This document shows, in pieces, positions 35,501 through 48,065 of a stretch of 64,000 bases of DNA. This DNA is from Alligator mississippiensis (taxonomy: Eukaryota; Chordata; Crocodylia; Alligatoridae): the NCBI RefSeq assembly GCF_030867095.1, contig NC_081829.1:91907261-91971260 (forward strand), read 5' to 3'. The position numbers were made by a program, and so were the translations under genes. Numbering within the stretch: position 1 is the first letter of the stretch; each line of letters opens with the position of its first letter. The notes beneath the pieces were generated by a model that saw only the letters and a list, made by a program, of their open reading frames with translations, ran no database searches and was not told where the DNA came from.

Positions 35501-37210
35501 GTAAATACTAGGTAGACACTGGCACTGTGTCTAAACTAAGACTTCTGCCATTGCCATGATGGATTGGAGCTGAAAGCAACAGTGGGAAATCTTTGTTTAA
35601 AAGACCATAGTATGTCAGGCTATGGTAGAGATGGTATGACCCAAAGCACGGACCAAGAGCCCACTGTTCTGCTGTGTGACAGTCATGTCACCGCTACATG
35701 CCTTTCCAAGTGTCTTTTCTAGTTAAGACTTTAAGCTCACTAAGGCAGGTGCCCTGACCAGCAGGTGCCAGCTTTTTGCCAGGTGTGCTGCTAGCCCCTC
35801 GCTCCCCCTGTGTGCCACGCCAGTCCTCTTCTCTGCCTGATCTGCTGCTGAGCTACCTGTCGTCTCCTTCATCTGTCCCATGCCACTTGCTGCAGGCTGG
35901 CCACCCTAGCCTTTGAAGATGTGTATTTCTAAAATACCAATGACAAGGGGACTCCGATTTTGCATGCAGGTACAATAGCTGTAACACATGATCCTGTAGA
36001 AAGCAATAATAAAATAGGGTTGACCCTGATTAAAGGACACCATTGTTTGCCACAAGTTTTCCCTGTATGTTATGAAGCTGTAGACAAGCTCATAATCCAG
36101 ACCAGTTCTACAATGAATGAGTGAATAAGCCCCTGCTGAGAAGTGCCTCTGTTATGGTCCTGAAACCTCACTGGATATTAAATGAGCACCGGGGGTGATC
36201 TCTGTTGTACAGTGGTTAGCTCTTAGCCCTAATTACCACTTTGTAGGGGAAATCCCAGCTGGACATAGGGACATAAGCAAGATTTATTAATGCAATTAAG
36301 TGAATTAGTCCTCCAGCAGGGAGCTCTTTAAAGGCACAGAGAATGTAGAAGACAATGGTAAGCGAAAGCTTGAGATGTTGATAGCTATCATGTAGCTTGT
36401 ATTTCCTTTTTATCAGGTACACAATGAGTTTCGACCCACTCTCAGGACCAGGATGTGATGATAAGCAACCGTAATTCAATTTTCTGCTGAGCTATAAACA
36501 TTTGATCTGTTTACTCTTCAGGGTAACGTACTGGAAAGTCATCTGCCAAGTTAGCAATCCTGAGTGCAGCGTATCAAGACAGCTCAATTCCTTTTGGGGT
36601 GAGGCGGTGTATCTTTACCAACCTATTCTCCAGGTTACAAGTTGTTGGCTTGGTATGGTGTGTTATCTGTTTGGGTAGAAAAGCAAGCAATCCCCTAGGT
36701 GGATCATAGAAAGGTTTCCCATGTTATGGTGGCAGAGATGACCACAGAGATAAAGGTTACTTAATTTGAATAAATAAAGATACAGCTATTACTGTGCCCA
36801 TTTTGAGGTCTCTGTCCAGTCAGGCCACATCCATGAGTGTTTTCTGTGGACAAGGGAGATGTACTACTCCACCAAATGGTGTTCTTCTATAAGATATTCT
36901 GTGTATATGGGATGCTTACAAAACAGCCTGGGGAGAGCTCACAGCATCCCCCTTAGATTTCTCCGTGACCCTCCTCTCTAGTAATAATAGCAATTTATGT
37001 TGAACTGTGAATGCACTTACATTTGCCGTCCATGTGACAAGCAAGGCCTTCCTTGCCTGAAGCAAGAACCAGATCCTCCCGCTGGAGCAGGCTGCCCTAG
37101 GCTGCAGGATAGTTTTCAATATTCAACGCTTAGTGAGTGCTCCAGTTCCTCGAGGACACTGTAGTGAACATCTTAACAGTACCCTGCTGCTTTGCTTTAC
37201 TCCTGTGTAT
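32576..37210. other. Intergenic sequence; C-rich block and unassigned DNA
   Basis: About 32580-33480 is strikingly C/T-rich on the plus strand with long open frames but no recognisable protein. An old LTR or unclassified repeat is possible, but no LTR ends were found. About 35757-35912 ends in GGCTGGCCACCCTAGCC, resembling a hAT terminus. The rest shows nothing definite. Confidence 0.4.
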
Positions 37211-38260
37211 TTTCATAGATTTCATAGACATTAGGGCTGGAAGGGACCTCGGAAGATCATTGAGTCCAGCCCCCCGCCCAAAGGGCAGGAAGTCAGCTGG
37301 GGTCATAGGATCCCAGCAAGATAAGCATCCAGTTTCATCTTGAAGGTGTTCAATGAAGGTGCTTGAACAACCTCTGGTGGCAGGCTGTTCCAGACCTTGG
37401 GGGCTCGGACAGTAAAGAAATTCTTCCTTATGTCCAGCCTGAAACGGTCTTGTAGTAGTTTGTGACCATTCGTCCTCGTCATCCCTTGGGGCGCTCTGGT
37501 GAACAAACGTTCCCCCAGATACTGGTGGTCACCCCTGATAAACTTGTAGGTGGCCATCAGATCACCCCTGAGCCTGCGCTTTTCCAGGCTAAAGAGCCCC
37601 AGGGCTCTCAGCCTGTCATCGTAGGGTCTGCTTCCCTGACCCCTGATCATGCGCGTGGCTCTTCTCTGGACTCTCTCAAGCTTCTCCACATCCTTTTTGA
37701 ATTGTGGAGCCCAAAACTGGACGCAGTGCTCCAGCTGCGGCCTCACCAAGGCCGAGTACAGGGGGAGAATGACGTCCCGGGATTTGCTTGAGAAGCATCT
37801 ATGGATGCAAGCCAGCGTTTTGGTCGCTTTACTAGCCGCAGCATCGCATTGCAGGCTCATGTTCATCTTGTGGTCAATGATGACCCCCAAGTCTCTTTCT
37901 TCCATAGTGCTAGCCAACATAGCACTGCCGCCTATAAGGATGCTGCGGGTTTTTTTTCCCAAGGTGGAGAACCTTGCATTTATCGGCGTTGAACACCATC
38001 AGATTCTCGTCTGCCCACTTGCTGAGCCTGTCCAAGTCAGCCTGGATCATCCACCTGTCTTCTGGTGTGGATGCTTTGCCCCAAAGTTTGGTGTCATCTG
38101 CGAACTTGGCCAGTCCGCTTCTGACTCCAGTGTCCACATCATTAATGAAGATGTTGAACAGTATGGGTCCAAGGACAGAGCCCTGGGGGACCCCACTGGT
38201 CACAGGACACCACGATGAGTGACTTCCATCAATTACTACCCTCTGCCCTCTCATTTTGCA
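37211..38260 (-). mobile_element. CR1 LINE, 5'-truncated, reverse transcriptase C-terminal part
   Basis: Minus-strand CR1. The 3' tail (TTTCATAGATTTCATAGAC) lies at the left edge, followed by the hallmark GGGCTGGAAGGGACCTC. Two overlapping frames cover the end of the reverse transcriptase and the downstream domain: one with SGVPQGSVLGP and the catalytic FADDTKLW box, the next with PLYSALVRPQLEHCVQFW and RRATRMIRG. The frames meet in an 8-base T run near 37950-37957, so a single slippage indel separates them. Otherwise the copy is little damaged, suggesting fairly recent insertion. The 5' half including the endonuclease is missing. Confidence 0.9.
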
Positions 38261-38609
38261 TGATTTAAAGGTAAAAAGGTATAAGTTACGGCTATTTTGG
38301 GGGGTGTGGTATAAGCCGGTCATTCAGTGAGCAACATAATTGTCTGTGACCGCTCCGTCTGGGGGTTCAGCTTTGATCAGACAAAGGGCTAGATTGACAA
38401 AAGACTGCACTACAGCACCTCCTGTTGTAATGCCTAATTTGTAAAGAGGCCAACATGCTGAGTTGAGGAGCTTAAGTTAGCAGGGAAGGCCATGTAGAGG
38501 AGAAAGAACTGAGCATCTCCTTCCAGTTGGGATTCACAGACATGAAGGCTGTTTTAGGGAGTCAGGCACCAAAACCTGCCATCCCAAAGCACAAGATATG
38601 GGAGCAAAA

Positions 38610-38665
38610 GTCAGGACCCCAGGGCTGGAAGGGACCTCCAGGGTCATCTAGTCCAGCCTGCTATT
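38610..38665 (-). mobile_element. CR1 3'-end fragment
   Basis: CAGGGCTGGAAGGGACCTCC followed by AGGGTCATCTAGTCCAGCC is the reverse complement of a CR1 tail. It is only a remnant. Confidence 0.7.
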
Positions 38666-38689
38666 GAAGGTCATTTATACACATATCTT

Positions 38690-39000
38690 TGTCTGCTCCA
38701 ATACACCAGAAATCCTGGAGCAGACTCGATTAACCAACTCTGCAGAGCATGCAAGCTGATGCGCCCGGCACTGCATTGCATCATTTGTATAAATGGCAAA
38801 CTACCAGCACGCAGAAAATGGTGGCAGTGCACTTTTGAATTAAAACACTTTTGATATGTTTTAGTTCAAAAGCACACCGCTGCCATTTTCTCAGTGATGT
38901 GCATTTTGCCATTTATACAAATGTATGTGCCGCAGCACTGGGCATTTTTAGAAGTGCTTGGTGGTGCGGGGCATGCATGCATACAGATGCCAGAAGTGGC
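38690..39000. mobile_element. Palindromic MITE-like element
   Basis: The arm from 38782 to about 38846 and the arm from about 38864 to 38934 are imperfect reverse complements of roughly 65 bp, sharing CATTTGTATAAATGGCAAA and the phrase AGAAAATGG. Similarity continues weakly outwards to about 38690 and 39000. No coding content. Confidence 0.7.
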
Positions 39001-39020
39001 AGGGGTGGGGACCCCTTTTA

Positions 39021-39080
39021 TCTACTAGTCCAGTGGGATGTAGGAGACCTGGCTTCAAATCCTAGCTTTGCCTGATCCCA
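39021..39080 (+). repeat. tRNA-derived SINE fragment
   Basis: GGATGTAGGAGACCTGGCTT followed by CAAATCC resembles the B-box half of a tRNA-derived SINE of reptile type. The A-box side is not preserved. Confidence 0.45.
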
Positions 39081-39220
39081 CATTTCAAGAGAGTGGTCTC
39101 AACACCAGGCTGTCAGGGATGCTGGGTCAGGGCAGGGAGGAAAGGGGGGGTTGATTTTCTGCAGGAGTAGTTCGCCTTTTCATGAAACAGTTAAATATTC
39201 TTTGACCCACCAAGAGAAAA

Positions 39221-39470
39221 TAACAGTAGTGTAATGGTTACAGCACTTGTCTACGTGTAGGGAGACCTGGGTTCTACTTCCTGCTCCGATCGCGAACACT
39301 TAATATGAACGAAATTACCCCAACATTAATTTGTGAATCTAGTTCTTTCTTTTATCAAAGCTGAACCCCAACTCGGAGGTCTGTGACGATGCTGCTCAAA
39401 GAACGACCTGCTTTTACTGAATCAAGATCTCCTTCCTGCCATGTGAGTGCCCTAACCCCCAGGCAACCGC
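39221..39470. repeat. Inverted pair of tRNA-derived SINE heads
   Basis: Plus strand 39226-39281 reads GTGTAATGGTTACAGCAC, then GACCTGGGTTCTACTTCC (A- and B-box-like). The minus strand of about 39415-39470 reads GGTTAGGGCACTCACATGG and then GGAGATCTTGATTC, the same layout in reverse. Neither folds as a complete tRNA, so these are SINE remnants and not tRNA genes. Confidence 0.55.
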
Positions 39471-42400
39471 ATCTCAGCTCAGCGCTCATAGCATGCAATC
39501 TTCCTAGAAACAGGCTGTGCGCATGAGATGTAACCCTTGAGCTCGGAAAGTCGGCACCGGAAGTGGCTGCGACAAGTCTCGGAAGAGTCCCCCAACTGGG
39601 TCCGCATCCCTTGGTTTGGTTCGCAGGGGCCGTTCCAGTTCACATGCTCCAGCTGTGACACCTCCACAACCTGCCTCCTCCACTGATGTTTTCTTTCTGG
39701 CCCTTTCCTTACCTTGATTGGTCCCAACCTTATTTTCCAAACAATAATAGCACAGTAATAGCTGTATCTTTCCAACCTCCCCACGTTTTATTTTTATGTT
39801 CACTTGGTTCCTACTTCCCTGGGCTAATTGTTATTTCCACCCAAGTGGATTTCCACAGCAACCCTCCGAACCATTCCCAAACAATGACATTTGTGGATTA
39901 GTTCAAACATTGTGTGTTCACACCCCAGCGGGCAACATTTTCTGAGACTCTGGAACCCATTTAACTCCCAAAGAAGGTGGAAAAGGATCTACGATGGGAA
40001 AATGCTGTGGCATAAACAGACACGTAACAGGAAGGGAAATAAATGAAATCAAATGAGCTCTCAGACTCCATTTGTATCATGTTTGTGTCACCTGCAGCCG
40101 AAGAGTTTTGTCATCTATTGAAACTTTTTAAAGGTAAGGAGAGGGGAGAAAATTCCATTCCCTAAATTATGCAATGCCAAACCATCCATATTATTCTTGC
40201 CTCTGGCATTGCCCCTGTAATCCAGAATTGTTGCTATTCAAAAGCAGTGCATCCAGAATTAAATTAGCTGCATCTATCGATCCTGACACAGGTGCTGTCA
40301 GGAGCAGAGTCCCTGTCTACAATTATCCTCCAGTCCAGGAAATAACCTCTGTACTCAGGGCCACTGGCGGGTTTGGTCGGTCTCCTCTGCACTTGTGTAG
40401 GGCATAGCAGAGCTTGAACGTCCTCTCCAAAAACCTCCCTATCCATTTATTTGTTCTTGTTCCTGGCCGAGTGCTGTTCTGCACAGAAACTGGCCACGCT
40501 TGCTGTCTCCATGGAATGCAATTGTGAAAACTTCTCCAGGCAGCTGGTCCTGAAGCACCCGGTATTTTTACTGTTAGTGCGGTGTTGACAGCCAAGGAAT
40601 TCACTTTTAAACAATAATTCATGTGCATGGAGGAGAGTTATTTTTCCCAGATGCTTTTTTCAAATGAAATCAAACACCTCCAGCACCAGCCCCACAGCAA
40701 GTCATTAGCAAAGCAGATCCACTGAAACCGCTGTGAAGCAGCAGAATGATGTCTTTGGACTCCGGTTGTTTCCAGCTCACCGCTCCTGGTTTGTGGACTC
40801 AGGCCTATAAACCAAGGAGGGAACTTCCACCTCCTCACCCTAACCCCCTATGCACAAAATTTCAACTTTTGCAAGTGGATTGCCATGCCTTTGAGTGATT
40901 ACAGAATCCTTCCCCTGCTGTGGGCAGGCTGCAACCCAGCATGCCAGAAGCCTGTTGCATCCCCTATGCTAGACCGGGGTTTGTTGCCGTCTGCAACCTG
41001 CACAGAAGCTTCTGGTCGCACAATGTTTCCTCCAGGCCAATGTATTTGGAAGATGAACTCTAGATTCCCTATTTGACTGCATGACCCCTCCTATGTAGAT
41101 ACTTCTAAGGGCTAATAGGGGGCCAGTACAGAAGTTCAATGCAAGGTGGTAGATTGAATTAGGGAGAGTTGTGTTTTATCCCTGGTTGGGCTGCTGGCCT
41201 GCTGGGTTGCCATAAGCTAGTCCATGTGACTAGCTAGTCCATCTGACTCAATTTCCCCATCTGTAAAGCAGGGGATAATGCTTTGAGTCTCCACTTGAAA
41301 AGCACCCAGTTGGAGCTGAGTGCTGTTATTAAAAGTTCAGAGGAGAGGACGTTGCCCCAAGCAGCATTCCTACAGAGACCATATATTTCTAACGAGGCCA
41401 TTTCAAGCATCAAATGAACATTCAAGACATTTTAGCTGAGCACAGCCTTTAAGAAGAAAATCTCCCTTGAGACAATAGGAAGCCAGGATCCATTTGGTGA
41501 TAAGGAAGGTAGTGCATGCCTGCCTGTTGGTTTGCTGATTGCTGGAGCCTCCTAGCACTGGAATGCAGGTGAGAGCGAGACCCCAGTACACATCTGTACC
41601 CTCCTCAGACCCGCTCCTTTGATCTCCCTATCTTCTGATGTAATTACAGTGTCTCAGCCAGCACTCTCTATGCCCCTGCCTTCTGCTTTCTCCTGGCCTG
41701 ACAGACCCCTGAGGGCCTGCATGTCCTTTCTCAGAGTCTGTCCTGGACCTTGTCTACATACAAATTTGCTTTGGCTTATTTAAACCCCCCAGAGAGATCT
41801 TCAAAGCCACTCTGGACAATTGATCCAAATTAACTATAGGCGTCAACTTGAAACTATAGGTGTAGTGGATGCATTTACTTGCATCAACCCTTGTACGGCC
41901 ACTCTAAAGACTTAATTTCATTCCTTTGATAGTAAACAAATGAAACGGTGACATTTAAATGAGACTGTCCATGCAGGGGCGTAATGTGGTGCCATTTATC
42001 CACTTTACAAATCATTGCATGTTCTTGAATGTAGACATGTCCCTTAAAGTTGGCCTATGCCCATTTAACCTATTCCTAATTGACCTAGTGAGACCAAATT
42101 AAGCCTCTTAACAGCCTTTTCCACTGGTTTAATGAAATTTGGGCAAAGGAACTGATGTAATTCGGAGAGCCTGGGCATAGAAACTAGGTACCCTGCAAGA
42201 TAGAAGAGGGCAGGGATTTATAACACAGGGCTTATTCCATGATAACTGGCCATGCCCACACTAATCCCATGTGGATGAAAGCTATCCTGCCATTCCCTTC
42301 CCATTGAGTCAGAAGGTGCATGCAGACAGCTACCAGCGATGGTACCTGCAAATCCCCGCTCCTTTCTACCTAGAAGAAATAATTCCTGTCTGTGCCCGGT

Positions 42401-44231
42401 TTGTGGAGGAAAGCATGCCAGCCCAAATAAACCCTGTGTGATAAATGAGTGATGTTTCCCCCTGAAAGTTGGGTAGCATGTGACAGATGATAGTCATGTC
42501 GCTCAGTGCATTACTGGAAGGCACTTAGGTGCAATGCAAGTGAAGGCACAATCAGAGTCTTGACGAGATCAATGTTGAGAACTTGCCATTGCCCCAAGCA
42601 GAAACTTCTTCCTGCCACGGATACCCACATGCACTATTGCCCTTGCTCTTTTCTTTTATGTGGTGGGGGAGGCTGGAGGAGATGCTGTGTGTTCTTGCAA
42701 CCCACATGCCCAGAGCCGGGTTAGCTTCCCACAGCCAGTGCAATACATTACTGTGCCTTTGGAGGGCTAGTTAGAATAGCAAGCTCACATGGCAGTGTGA
42801 AATAGCCTTTGCAAGAAATTTGGTTGGATACAAATAAATAAAGTCTTAATTGTGTCACAGAACAGTCTCCCAGTCATCCATCTTTCTATTAAACTTGTGA
42901 ATTTTAACTACTCAGCCTTGTTGGAGCGGGGGAGAGGGGTTCCCCTCCATTTTTATTTCTTTTAAGCTTCTATTTATATTCTCTCAGTTGCCTCTGCCAG
43001 AAGATCTCATGTGGATACATTAGGCCTTTTCAAAAGGAAAGTTGGATTACAGTGATTTTTCTCCCCGTAGGACACAACAGCCTCATCCCTCATAACAGAG
43101 CGCTACACTATAACTTCATAATAGGCATAGTGAAGCTGGCCTATTTAAATGGAATACTTAATGATGCTGGGGACGGCAGGAAAAATATCGTTCCTGTTCT
43201 GTGTGGAAAATGGAAGCTACTATTTTGTTGTTCAGCAAAGCTGACTTTTTTACCCAGAATTAAATACTAATGCAGCAAGAAGCAAAAAATACACGATTTG
43301 GCTATCACAGATGAGATGCTTTGCTCTAGAAGTTATTTCCAGTCGGCGCTGACAGGTTCTGCAGTCCCATATTTATGGCAAATGTGGGGGCCATAAAAGA
43401 GATGTGGCTACATAATTACCTTTTTTTTTTTTACATGTACTGGGATGAATTTTGTTGGATTTATGCTTTTCTATATGGACCGTGGATTCCTTGTTTTCAC
43501 TGAAGCAGCATTGACCTCAGAAGTGTGCTTTGGTTATTGACTTTGGCTGGGTCGACATGGTTTGTGTCTAAAGAAAAACCAAGGGCTGGAAAACCTTGTC
43601 TTTGGGGAGATGCCAGAATAAACATCCTTTTGTGAGCTCACAATTGACATCAGACCACAGTTTATGTAATATGTGAGCATGATGATGATGGAGAAGGATT
43701 GAAAAACATCCCAATGAAAATGAAATTTGGCAAAATGTAATGTTTTCCCATTAGCTGATAAAATTACTTTTCTTTTGCCCAGCATAAGGGTTTGAGTGGT
43801 GCTAAAAAATGTCTAGAGGATGCTCTGCGGATGTCAATTTTCTGTTCAGGGTCAGTTTTTATAGTTTAACTATGTCAGGTAGGATGTGAGATCTTAATGA
43901 TATACTGGTACAACTATAAAATAGGGAAGTTATATTTTATAAGCACTTTCCTACTGGTAATTGCATCCACACCAAAGGGAGTAGTTAATTATATTGCTAT
44001 AGTATAGTATACAACCTTTGTGTGCAGATAAGACCTGAAGGTCAGATCCTATTCCACCTAGTAGGGACCTAAGTATGATCCTATTCTACCTTATTCAAGT
44101 CCGTGAACAATGCTTATGGGTCCACTGCTTTTCTGTGACTCTCTCTTCAGGCCAGAACGGTGGCATGTTACTGAAGGAGATGCATTAATGGAGTTTCAGG
44201 GACTGAAATGGGGTGGAAAAAGATCTCACTT
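39471..44231. other. Intergenic sequence with minor old repeats
   Basis: About 41200-41335 contains a MIR-like phrase (TCAATTTCCCCATCTGTAAA). About 41746-42050 is bounded by TTGTCTACATACAAA and its rough inverse TTGAATGTAGACATGTCC, which suggests a MITE. No gene is seen. Confidence 0.4.
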
Positions 44232-44466
44232 AGGGCATTTATACATGTGTCCTGGGAGGGGGCATTTTAATGGGAGTGGCTCTGAGACCTGCTCTAATTA
44301 AAGCACCAGAAGCATCACACGTATCAGCATCCCTGCGCTGCTAAAGCTCCCCCACTGCCTTTTTTCAGTGTGGGGACATTGATACATGTGATGCCACGGT
44401 CCAGCAGCCTCAATGCGTGTGTACAAGCACCCTTAGATGCCCTCGATGCATGTGTATAGGCACCCT
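44232..44466. mobile_element. MITE-like element, family A copy 1
   Basis: The left end AGGGCATTTATACATGTG and right end CATGTGTATAGGCACCCT are imperfect inverted repeats. It shares GCTCTAATTAAAGC and the motif AGCATCCC with the copy at 49399-49685. Confidence 0.55.
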
Positions 44467-44560
44467 CCAGATGTCCACTTACCATAGGTCCTAATAGGTG
44501 GAGTAGGATCTGGTCCTCAGTGTCTTATGGCATGGGTTTGGGTCAGGTATTGCTTTAGTA

Positions 44561-45044
44561 CAGCAGTACTCAACCTCCAGCCCGTGGGCCAAATGCAGCC
44601 CATGTCACCATAGTATCTAGCCCATGGGTCAGGAAACTTTGCAGTGGGGGAGCAGTGGTTATTAATACAGACACCCTCCTCCACTGCCAGACCCCAAAGC
44701 CTGCCCAGTGGGCTGGGGCTGGGCCATACTCCCTCCCCACTCCCACAGCTGGATCAGGGCTGGGCCATGCCTCACTCCCCCTGAGGCTGGATCAGGGTTG
44801 GCCCACATCCTTTCCCTCCCTGACCTGCAGGCTAGTTTGGACCCTAGCAAAGCTGCTTCACTCCCCTCTCCCCACCATAGGGCCGTGCTGAGGCTGCCTC
44901 AAGCCCCTTTCCACCTGTGAGGCTGGGTTGGGGCTGGGCTGCTCTCCATCATTCCCCAGTCCACACGGCTGGATGGGGTCCCACTGTGACCGCTCCAGGA
45001 GCTAGATCAGGACCACTGGCCACCTGGCCAAAAAGGTTCTCCTG
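44561..45044. mobile_element. Non-autonomous hAT-type element, 484 bp, with perfect 8-bp duplication
   Basis: Begins CAGCAGTACTCAACCTCCAG and ends GGCCAAAAAGGTTCTCCTG, hAT-like inverted termini. CTTTAGTA flanks both sides (44553-44560 and 45045-45052). It contains the phrase CCCGTGGGCCAAATGCAGCCC, common in hAT MITEs. The GC-rich interior has no transposase. Confidence 0.85.
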
Positions 45045-45073
45045 CTTTAGTAGAAAACCAGTATAAGAGAGGA

Positions 45074-48065
45074 AGATCATAGCATCATAGAAAATTAGGG
45101 TTGGAAGGGACCTCAGGAGGTCATCTAGTCCAACCCCCTGCACAAAGCAGGACCAACCCTAACTAGATCATCCCAGCCAGGGCTTTGTGGAGTCAGGCCT
45201 TAAAAACCTCCAAGGATGGAGCTTCCACCACTGCTCTAGGTAACTTGTTCCAGTGCTTCACCATCCTCCTAGGGAGAGAGTTTTTCCTAATATCCAACCT
45301 AAACTTCCCTTGCTGCAACTTGAGACCATTGCTCCTTGTTCTGTCACCTGCTACCACTGAGAACAGCCCAGCTCCATCCTCTTTGTAACCATCCTTCAGG
45401 TAGTTGAAGGCTGCTATTAAACCCCCCCCCTCAGTCTTCTCTTCTGCAGACTAAATAAGTCCAGTTCCCTCCATCTCTCCTCATTAATCATGTGTCCCAG
45501 CCCACTTACCATTTTTGTAGCCCTCTGCTGGACTCTCTCCAACTTGTCCACATCCTTTCTGTAGTGGGGGCCCAAGACTGAACACAGGACTCCAGATGTG
45601 GCCTCGCCAGCGCTGAATAGAGGGGAATAATTACTTCCCCCAACCTACTGGCAAACCTCCTAGTAATGCAGCCCAGGATGCCTTCTTGGCAACAAGGGCA
45701 CACTGTTGGCTCATATTCAGCTTATTGTCCACTGTAACCCCAGGGCCTTTTCTGCAGAGCTGCTGCCCAGCCAGTCAGCCCCAGCCTGCACCGGTGCGTG
45801 GGGTTGTTCCGTCCTAAGTGCAGGACTTTGCACTTGTCTTTGTTGAACTTCATGAGATTTCTTTTGGCCCAATGCTCCAATCAATTTGTCTAGGTCGCTC
45901 TGAATCCTAGCCCTGCCCTCCAGTGTATCTAGTGTATTCCCCCAGCTTACTGTCATCCACAAACTTGCTGCGGGTGCACTCCATCCCATCTTCCAGATTG
46001 TTAATGTAGATATTGAACAAAACCGGCCCCAGGACTAACCCCTGGGGCACTCCACTTGATACTGGCTGCCAACTAGACATTGAGCCATTGATTACTACCC
46101 ATTGAACCTGATGATGCAGCCAATTTTCTATCCGTCTGGCAGTCCATTCATCCAGCACATGCTTCCTTCGCTTGCTTGTGAGAATGTCGTGGAAAACCGC
46201 ATCAAAAGCCTTGCTAATATCAAGGTACACCGCATCCACCGCTCTCCCCGCATCCACAGAGCCAGTCACCTCATCAAAGAAGGCCATCAGGTTGGTCGGG
46301 CATGACTTTCCCTCGCTGAATCCATGCTGGCTGTTCCTGATCACTTCCAAGTGCCTAGAAATGGATTCCTTGAGGATCTGCTCCAAGCTTTTTCCAGGGA
46401 CTGAAGTGAGGCTGACTGGTCTGTAGTTCCCTGGATCCTCCTTCTTCCCTTTCTTAAAGATGGGCACTGTATTTGCCCCCTTTCAATCATCCAAGGCCTC
46501 CCCCCATCGCAGGGGGGGGGGTGGGCAGCAGCTCTGCAGTCACATCAGCCAACTCCCTCAGCACCTTTGGGTGCATCCTGCCCAGTGTCATGGACTTGTA
46601 CGCATCAAGATTTTCAAAATAGTCCCTAAAGCTGTTCTTTCACCACTGAGGGTTGCTCACCTCCCTCCCAAACTGTGCTGCCCAGTGCAGTAGTCTGGGA
46701 GCTGACCTTGCCTGCGAAGACTGAGGTGAGAAGGGCATTGAGCACTTCAGCCTCATCTGCATCCTCGGTCACTAGGTTGCCTCCCCCAGTCGGTAAGGGA
46801 CCCACACTTTCCCTGACCTTCCTCCTGTTGCTGACATACTTGTAGAAACCCTTCTTGTTCCCCTTCATGTCCTTTGCTAGCTACAACCCCAGTTGCCTTC
46901 CTGACTTCCCTGCAAGTCCGAGCAATGCTCGTACACTCCTCCCGAGTTGTCTGTCCAAGCTTCCACTTCTTGTAAGCTTCCTTTTTGTGTTTAAACTCAT
47001 TGAACAGTTCTCTGCTAAGCCAAGCTGGTCACCTGCAACATTTGCTAGTTTTCATGCAAATTGGGATGGTTTGGTCCTGTGCCCTCAGTAAGGTTTTTGT
47101 TTTTTTTTTAATACAGCCAGCTATTCTGGACTCCTTCCCCTTCAGACTGGGCTTCCCAGGGATCCTGCCCATCAGTTCCCTGCAGGAGTCAAAATCTGCT
47201 TTTCTGAAATCCAGGGGCCTTACTCTGCTGCTGTCCATCCTTCCTTTCCTTAGGATCCTGAACTTGATCATCTTGCGGTCACTGCTGCCCAAATTGCCAT
47301 CCACTACTACATCTCCCACCAATTCTTCCTTGTTTGTGAGCAGCAGGTCAAGAAAAGCACAACCCCTGGTTGATGGGCACATCTACATGTCACCCTACAT
47401 CACTGCAGCGATGTGCTACATCACCCTAGTGCATTGCTACACGATGTAGGGATCAGGTGGGTCTACACGTGACCGGCAGCTACTTTGCCGTAGCAGTGCA
47501 TTTCCCCCATTGTAGTACACTGCTATGGCAAAGTAGAGGCAAAAAATAACTGTGTGCCATGTGCACAGTGCAATCTGGGCAGTTACTTTAGTACTTCCTT
47601 TTGATAGTACTAAAGCATGGCGCAGTAACAACGTCCCCGTAGGGCGATGTATCTCCAACACTTGCACCAGGAAGTTGTCCCCAGCACTCTCCAAAATCTT
47701 CCTGGATTGCCTGCGCACTGCTGTATGGCCTTCCCAACACATGTCAAGGTGATTGAAGTCCCCTATGAGAACCAGGGCCTGTGATTTGGAAACTTTCTGC
47801 TAGTTGTCTGAAGAAAGCTTCATCCACCTCATCCTCCTGGTCTGGTGGTCTATAGCAGACCCCACCACGGCATCACCCTTGTTGCTTTCTCCTCTAACCT
47901 TAACTCAGAGACTTTCAGCAGGCCTGTTTCCAGTTTCATACGAGAGCTCTGAGCTCTTTTCCACACAGTGCAACTCCTCCTCCTCAACCCTGCCTGTCCT
48001 TCCTGAACCGTTTGTACCCATCCACAACAGTACCCCAGTTGTGCACCTGGAGTACTGTCCCCAGA
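45074..48065 (-). mobile_element. CR1 LINE, long copy with endonuclease and reverse transcriptase, decayed
   Basis: Minus-strand CR1 of about 2.7 kb plus an insertion. The 3' tail (GATCATAGCATCATAGAAAA, then GGGTTGGAAGGGACCTC) is at the left. In coding order from right to left: an endonuclease N-terminal part (GYKRFRKDRQG), DFNHLDMCW, LDLLLTNKEE, then [47 protein letters not shown] and FVDDSKLG. Stops and frameshifts split it into at least five frames, so it is inactive. The polymerase box has Val where CR1 usually has Ala. The 5' end near 48065 is approximate. Confidence 0.9.
47378..47650. mobile_element. Short element inserted in the CR1 endonuclease region
   Basis: CR1 coding similarity runs up to NFLVQVLE on one side and resumes at TRGCAFLDLLL on the other. 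The roughly 270 bp between them are foreign to CR1. The insert starts near GGGCACATCTACATGTC, resembling the end of the element at 10478, and contains small palindromes. Exact borders are uncertain. Confidence 0.55.

Noticed and set aside
39226..39290. A tRNA gene
   Set aside because: A- and B-box-like sequences are present, but the acceptor stem does not pair and the arms are incomplete. A SINE remnant is the better reading.
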